A stretch of DNA of 64,000 nucleotides, taken from positions 1 through 64,000 of IMG/VR virus record IMGVR_UViG_3300031857_000120; one strand, 5' to 3'. The position numbers were made by a program, and so were the translations under genes. Source of the DNA: a virus. A model generated the notes under the pieces. The model had not been told where the DNA came from and searched no databases. It saw nothing but the letters and a program-made list of their open reading frames with translations. Numbering within the stretch: position 1 is the first letter of the stretch; each line of letters opens with the position of its first letter. This document shows, one piece after another, positions 61,101 to 64,000 of this stretch.

Positions 61101-64000
61101 CCAGTTACTGCTGTCCCATCGGTTGTGTAAACAACAACATCACCATCAGCAAAACCGTGGTTTTCAAATATGATTGAATTCTCAACCGTTGAAATATTTT
61201 CAGATTTAACTTTAAGTTTTCTATTTTGGTATCCACTTCCCGAATTGATAACCTTAATGGAATTGAGAGTTTTCTTATCCTCATACATTCTAAACTTATG
61301 AATACCCTGAGAAGTTGTAGTAAATCCTACTGTATTAATCCCACTTGAGTAATTCGCAAAAGATTCATATAGTTTGATTGAGGTATTATTTACCAATTCT
61401 GCAAAATAAACGGAACCACTATTCAATGACAGATCTTGGTGAGTATTACTTCCACCAAATGTTCCAACGCCAATAGAATTATTTCCATTTCTGCTATAGA
61501 CAATAGCATCACCATTTCTCAGGTTATGAGGCTTTGTAAATGTGATTGTCTCATCTGAGATGTTAATCCCACCACCATCAGATGTTAAACGTGCATCAAA
61601 CTCAATCTCACGATATCTTGTTCCAACAACAGGTTCCAGAATAGCACCAGATCCATTACCACCATCAATAGTAACAGATATTACATCCTTAATATCAAAA
61701 TCTTGGGGATCTACTTTAACCTCTTTTACGTTACCTTTTACAACTGGTCTAACCAACGCAGTTGTACATCCAACTCCTGGAGAAGAAATAACAATCTCTG
61801 GTGGAGAAATAACATCATAATTCGTTCCACCATTATAGAGTCGAATTTTTTCTATTGGACCATAGTAAATCTTATCGGTCGATTTGTAGTTGATAATTTC
61901 AACTCCGTTGACCAGCATACCAGTTGATTCTGGTGGAGTTGAAGAACCTTTACCATTTTGAATATTTCTACTCAATGGAAACTTCTTAAGAAGTTTTTGT
62001 GGGTAAATATATCTACTCTTTTGAGATGATAATGTAAATGTATGGGATCCAGTAGCACTACTAGAAGTAAACTCAATAGGATTATCACTAACAATTAGTG
62101 ATCTTGATGCATATAATTTGATTTGGTTTGTTAAAGGAAGGACTTTAACGTAGTAGTATCCTTCACTGAGACCATTCAGTGCTGCTGATGAATAGGTGTA
62201 ATAAACTTCATCCCCAGTAATGAATGGAACGTTGCTAGCAAAAGAAAGAATCGAATACTTTTCGGTCTCTGTATTGTATCCTTGTAGAGCACTTCCACTT
62301 GCTGATGTTATTGTTGCTTTAGAAATATCTTCACTAATATCATATGATGGTAGTGAGTTTGAAGCAACATATCCATATCCACTACGATCTGTGTAAACGT
62401 TCTGAACATCACTAGTGATGGTGTTATCGCCATAGAAGATCTCAGTTCCACTACTAGATGCAGTGTTTAACTTTCTCCTAATTGTGTAGATAACTGTAGG
62501 ACTAGCAGTGAATCCGCTGAGATTATTGAGTGTTATCTGCCTGTTTACTGCATCAATAGTAGCGACAGTAGCATTGCTATGAAGAACGGTTTCTGTTACT
62601 CCATTAAGAATATCTACAGTATCTCCTACTTTAAGACTTGACTTATCTATTTCAGTCTTTAATTGGAAATTTGAACCACTAATACTATCAACATCAAATC
62701 TTGAGCTGGTATTGTAAATCCAACTGTTAGCAAATATTTCTTTATTAGTCTTGTTTGCACTTGGATTTAAGATTTTTTCACCAACATTCTTGGTATAAAT
62801 CTTTTGACCTTCAGTAGAAAGTAAAATATCACCTATTGGTTCAAATTCAGACAATACACCTGTAATACGAAGTTCTACTTTCTTGGTAGTATCACCATTC
62901 TCATATCCATAAAATACTTCATCAGTTCTAAGATTTGCCTTTGTTGGAATTGCAACAGTAACACCTGTGCATCCTAAGAACTGGTTTACAGTCTTAGACG
63001 TATATTCAATAGCATTGGTTCCAAAAACAACCCTGCCAGTATCAGCAAATCCTACTGTAGAATCTACAGTGATTACAGAAGATCCAACAGATACTGCGCT
63101 AATAACTTTTGTCTGTGGTTGAATTTCAAATGTACCTTCAATAAGGTCTCTATCATCAAATCCAACAAACAGACCAAGTTTAAAATATGTGCTAATACCA
63201 GATCTGGTGAAGATTTCTACTTCCGATACAGACGCTTTAGTTTCTGAATCTGATGATTTTATTATCGTTTGTCCAACCAGATTGTTTGGATCACCAGAAA
63301 TTCTTTCTGCAACAACAACTTCTCTTCTGATAAACTGTGCAGAAGATGGTTTTACAAGATATTCTTCTAGGTCAACTACCTGAGGAACAACGCCATATAG
63401 AACTTTAAATAGTATCTTATATGATTCTTCCGTTCCTTTTGCTTCATAGAGACTTCTTGCTTCTTTTATGAAGTTATTAACATCAAGATTGGGTACAAAA
63501 TCAACATTCTCAAGACCTGGTGTGAAGGAATACTTGAGTTTATTATAAAATTCTTTAAGAAAACGGGTACTTAGGTTCTCTACAGAACTTCCAGAATCGT
63601 GAGATGCTGATGATGACGTACTAAACAGCAGTTCTTCTGGGTCTAAATCTGTTTTATATGTGGTAATACCACTAAATCCTCTAATACATCCAGTAAAAGA
63701 GTTTGTAGTGATACCAGTATAGGTAAAAATCTCATTGTCGATCTTAAACAGACCATACTCATGAGGAAATCCTTTTGTAGATGCAACTCGAACAGTCTCA
63801 TCGGTTGATGAAATACCAACAGAAAGAGTAGTCTCACCAATAATTACTTCTGGAGTTAGATTGTCTAACTTCAAATACTGATCAAGATTATCTGAAAGGT
63901 CTGATGGACCAGACTGATATTCTTGAGAGATGTAATATTGTTTTAGAAAATCTACTGTTTTTGGACTTTCTGAAAGTATGAATTCTGGTAGTTGACTTTC
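52169..64000 (-). CDS. Giant modular baseplate protein in gene 7 position (5' end outside window)
   Basis: At least 3943 residues; the frame stays open to the window edge, so the true start lies beyond 64000 (an apparent TTG start near 63874 is internal). Its first visible part reads QLPEFILSESPKTVDFLKQY, then DQYLKLDNLTPEVIIGETTL, the known opening of a cyanophage structural protein. It is a chain of repeated beta modules: DNEIFTYTGIT..GCIRGFSG types, GLS.G.YYV.....I.L types and G.GY..AP types. A YHYH-like domain lies at about 60047-60385. Lying directly before gp8, it occupies the place of T4 gp7 (1032 residues), but I claim synteny, not proven homology. Confidence 0.95.
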   Translation of the reverse strand, partial: ESQLPEFILSESPKTVDFLKQYYISQEYQSGPSDLSDNLDQYLKLDNLTPEVIIGETTLSVGISSTDETVRVASTKGFPHEYGLFKIDNEIFTYTGITTNSFTGCIRGFSGITTYKTDLDPEELLFSTSSSASHDSGSSVENLSTRFLKEFYNKLKYSFTPGLENVDFVPNLDVNNFIKEARSLYEAKGTEESYKILFKVLYGVVPQVVDLEEYLVKPSSAQFIRREVVVAERISGDPNNLVGQTIIKSSDSETKASVSEVEIFTRSGISTYFKLGLFVGFDDRDLIEGTFEIQPQTKVISAVSVGSSVITVDSTVGFADTGRVVFGTNAIEYTSKTVNQFLGCTGVTVAIPTKANLRTDEVFYGYENGDTTKKVELRITGVLSEFEPIGDILLSTEGQKIYTKNVGEKILNPSANKTNKEIFANSWIYNTSSRFDVDSISGSNFQLKTEIDKSSLKVGDTVDILNGVTETVLHSNATVATIDAVNRQITLNNLSGFTASPTVIYTIRRKLNTASSSGTEIFYGDNTITSDVQNVYTDRSGYGYVASNSLPSYDISEDISKATITSASGSALQGYNTETEKYSILSFASNVPFITGDEVYYTYSSAALNGLSEGYYYVKVLPLTNQIKLYASRSLIVSDNPIEFTSSSATGSHTFTLSSQKSRYIYPQKLLKKFPLSRNIQNGKGSSTPPESTGMLVNGVEIINYKSTDKIYYGPIEKIRLYNGGTNYDVISPPEIVISSPGVGCTTALVRPVVKGNVKEVKVDPQDFDIKDVISVTIDGGNGSGAILEPVVGTRYREIEFDARLTSDGGGINISDETITFTKPHNLRNGDAIVYSRNGNNSIGVGTFGGSNTHQDLSLNSGSVYFAELVNNTSIKLYESFANYSSGINTVGFTTTSQGIHKFRMYEDKKTLNSIKVINSGSGYQNRKLKVKSENISTVENSIIFENHGFADGDVVVYTTDGTAVTGLSTSLRYKVLKISDSTFKLANAGVGGTITADYTKRLPVSITGVGTGFQNFAYPDITISVNTEYDGITGVITATPIIRGEIVDLYLYETGTGYGTTILNFHKRPDIKIKNGKDAELKPLISSGSIVSVQVTSGGSEYTSAPDLTVSGDGVGAKLRAMVSGGKITNVVVINPGVGYSQNTTSITVTPAGRNGNVEASVRALTLNNHYRFGDEILLETNGELGYGLVGYTTSIGSSQFGDDGTSHSPIIGWAYDGNPIYGAYAYADPSDINSGIKILSNGYEESTSDIVDRPIGFTAGFFVEDYKFTSSGDLDEHNGRYAKTPEFPNGVYAYHVGITSDGKNSKFPYFIGHTYRSTPITQNIDQGYNFNNSELTRNTFPYKIGDKYANNDFISESYETLMQSAVIDSITKGSVDGFVINESGANYRVGDIASFDSTDTNGGGLSAYVGSVTGKSIVDVNTTIQTYQSNVLTWDNSNQVSVHVDPYHTFLENDQIVISGLSTFVPGLTKTHKIGVTSETTRLVAEVAANSTVGFVTDIFVISIPSTVSAGTTVAIGTERMSVLNTYPENKVIRVIRGVTGSAHTAHTDVFVSTNRFTLPVKTSYFDSSVNDKIYFNPIQSVGIGTTTGSASSNTYLVGGRAKTVSVPVQSIYLPDHPFKTGQQVTFERVNGTHGINVSNTETSPAFGIPLTGDSETLYVIKKSDDIVGLCTQVGLTTNTEGLYFRSFIENGDSNDYRYSFTSNKTQVTARAEKIKARVSVSTDHNLTNGDTIKLSLNSQQSVGVGTSASVYVKYNSTHDRLLVNPIGFNSTSVNTSTGELTITKHGLKTGDKVFYNASDLVVSGLSTGTYFVYRIDDDTINLTTTIYDAVSTPPSIVSFASTGGSSQELSRINPQLEVVRDNNLVFNVSDTSLSGYKLKLFYDSDFKNELVSIGSSTTFSTSGVGTVGVTTTATFTLNYHKDLPSKIYYQLEKSGFISTADTDVKNYNEILLVDSRYNGTYAVSGVGTTTFDISLRGVPEDLDYNQSSTSVLKYSTSSPRALGGVDSMKITFGGANYKKLPRFVSIASSIGDNADIIPTSTKLGRINQITIQDPGFDFSADKTLNPEVYISPNITVVNRNEISNINVTSGGSGYTSAPDLVIVNPATGRAYDTGLVIAKVQGAAISSVEIIESPRGISELKSQIYSVNNSNGVGINSIFTSQAGIITCIISTPVAGFTTATAPFSVGDYVFVEGVSLASTTGTGFNSEDYSYNFFEVTAYRNTNPAEVEYDISPYATNAGVANTDQNSFAFLVNRNNYPTFDVTQEPLAFIIGETVFTKSGNTYTERDLIITDNLNDSIKVYGTYTLSVGEVIVGKDSGTVATIDSVEENKGIFKVNYGLNTDYGWSDDIGKLNEDYQVLPDNDYYQNLSYTIKSPIEYEDWIDPVNRLLHSSGLKNFADTGITSTGRVSAATSNGSTSTALVDIINLNADGSTMRVDAINFFDFGIDTDVSSNKSKFVKLQNKKLSDYIECRTNRVLTIDNFNSQFSNAEDANTTLYKDIDSFIANDGYSRYFVQIINPNTADRQSTEIVILNTADDDLITVEKSSVYNTESQLADLQAIKDSFGNVKLRFTPVDPYESDFDIKFIKTNFNTTLAGINTQSIGFVDLIGSNVTVGVGSTSTVYEKTTGTAESLFAIVELTDTVTKNKAVVDMFIDHDGTNTYKSDFFFDNSSGSGASNNFIGTFISSIDSGVLSLKFENTESNEVLVRSSVVGFGTTASGIGTYIFKASGQPDNLVKEGRLESNYSVFSGTGISTVSTYSRLDVTTVKTTAKVSYGSTSALHQIVFEHNNIDTFTVQYPYLSVESTTGIGTFGSEISGDDFNLVFYPDSNISDDITVQTYSEIIQTEKDLNNVPAVLSYGTINQRLVTNQFDSINGDRTNRFDFDVTHNGVPIFEKQFNPGISTVVNLGTGVFTLNDHFFSTGERLIYTPRSSFVGGAYTAMVMSDTNILPVDVYAIKINNNQFKLATSKSNANAGVAVTFNSAGTGNAHTLEMSKKLEKSLITIDGVARSPLAFTPINHTLSDNGGSISVGATYFGVSGISSILPGDVLKIDDEFVKVDAVGIGTTTIGPITGTGSFSVIKSERGFVGTLATTHTDGTTVRVYQGSYNMTRSKIHFTEAPRGNTQELVDESNIPYTKSSFTGRVYLRQDYSTNQIYDNITRQFTGIGATYRLTVGGANTTGIETGSGLVFINNMFQTPTTNNNAGGNYSFIENAGISSIVFTGVNNASFISDYDVNQNLLPRGGLIVSLGSTQGLGFAPLVGAAVTAVVSGGVIQSVGIGSTDIVGSGYRGTVSIGVTDSSHTGTAASITATVGAGGTLSFTVVDGGSGYSSNPTIQIPEPNYENLPIVGVSRLGIGATTDTGSGLLLNVEVGAAVTNVGIGSTLFEIKNFKITRPGWGFRKGDKFKPVGLVTAKDLAAPINDFELEVLDVFSDNFAAWQFGELDYIDSIASLQNGIRTRFPLQYNGELLSFEVDSNNIDSAAIDLEALLLIYIDGVLQEPNVNYNFEGGTSIVFTTAPKEDDKVDIFFYMGTRDTDSISVNVNETIKVGDSIQLQKTKTSEVQDPRTIYNINASDKVETNIYGGLGIDDTNYKPFSWTKQKVDKNLGGELIYKSRDSIEGQVYPTAKIIGDLSTSGTEIFVDDAQFFNYEENESAITIASVNGIIVNTTTDPVAAAITAVVSAAGTISSFTITSGGSGYVGSSTDVKISAPKAVGVGVGTTATATATVSNGSITAITVVNPGFGYTHTAAPQVLTSTPTISFETITGINAVAGFAGTVTGIGTTVGTGGNPLALKFTLNASSFTGLQEGYPIYVFNTSIGNGVTSINGSDSSVVGVGTTFLDNIYIINSFHSSATTGVATCNILSTTPITGLSTTGSATDPRGHFSWGRLSGFTRASSPVSIGVTGLTVDSGLSTFPSIQRRGYGLRDGGALRKDLG
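60047..60385 (-). other. YHYH-like domain inside the giant protein
   Basis: Contains HSPIIGWAYDGNPIYGAYAY, then SGDLDEHNGRYAKTPEFPNG, VYAYHVGI and FPYFIGHTYRS. The WAYDG.PIYG, DL.E.NGR and AYH.. landmarks are those of the YHYH family known from secreted bacterial proteins. Confidence 0.8.

Noticed and set aside
63872-63874. TTG as the start of the giant gene
   Set aside because: The frame remains open upstream to 64000 and encodes conserved-looking sequence (QLPEFILSESPKTVDFLKQY), so the gene is cut by the window.
1-64000. tRNA genes, CRISPR arrays, integrase or attachment sites
   Set aside because: I looked for cloverleaf-like segments in the gaps and for spaced repeats and found none; gaps over 100 bases are few and accounted for.

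Overview
This window is a segment of a T4-like myovirus genome, most probably a cyanophage (Synechococcus/Prochlorococcus type). Evidence is the T4 core gene set in T4-like order plus genes typical of marine cyanomyoviruses: a small heat-shock protein, speD, a CobS-like MoxR ATPase with a VWA/metallopeptidase partner, a DUF3110-like gene inside the recombination cluster, and giant repeat-rich baseplate proteins. Host assignment is inference; no photosynthesis gene, tRNA or CRISPR array was seen. Every supported gene is on the minus strand, so transcription runs from high to low coordinates. The genes at both window edges are cut: gp43 loses its C-terminus at position 1 and a giant structural gene runs off at position 64000.

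Region 1-13.8 kb is the replication half. A TATAAT promoter (13768) drives the VWA/metallopeptidase gene. A second (11369) drives a long operon: MoxR/CobS, a DUF3310-like gene, gp45 clamp, speD, small genes, gp44, an HNH cassette, a membrane protein, a nuclease-like gene, a D12 adenine methylase, gp62 and regA, ending at a terminator (3355). A third TATAAT (3338) drives hsp20. Two Sm-like paralogues and DNA polymerase gp43 follow.

Region 13.8-21.4 kb holds two small genes that look like prohead-processed proteins, the recombination cluster (gp46, a DUF3110-like gene, gp47), late sigma factor gp55 behind the best sigma70-type promoter in the window, a third Sm-like paralogue, uvsW and uvsY.

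Region 21.4-64 kb is the virion half in T4 order read backwards: gp3, gp23, gp22, gp21, gp67, gp20, gp19, gp18, gp17, an HNH insertion, several unassigned structural genes, gp16, gp15, gp14, gp13, fibre and baseplate genes, a 2347-residue DUF4815-like protein, gp8, and a giant protein of at least 3943 residues in the position of T4 gene 7. At least 17 late-promoter-like octamers (TATAAATA, CTAAATA or AATAAATA types) precede virion and accessory genes, and 13 gene junctions use a TAATG stop/start overlap.

Most notable observations: a 17-bp duplication of the gp44 3' end flanking an HNH cassette that has its own late promoter; a short ghost of the gp17 start left beside a second HNH gene; an adenine methylase paired with a candidate PD-(D/E)XK nuclease between clamp-loader genes; three dispersed Sm-like paralogues; a predicted packaged protein with a T4-style capsid-targeting peptide; and repeat modules, plus one YHYH-like domain, shared among the neck and baseplate proteins. 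Three genes of 40-48 codons were recovered by hand.
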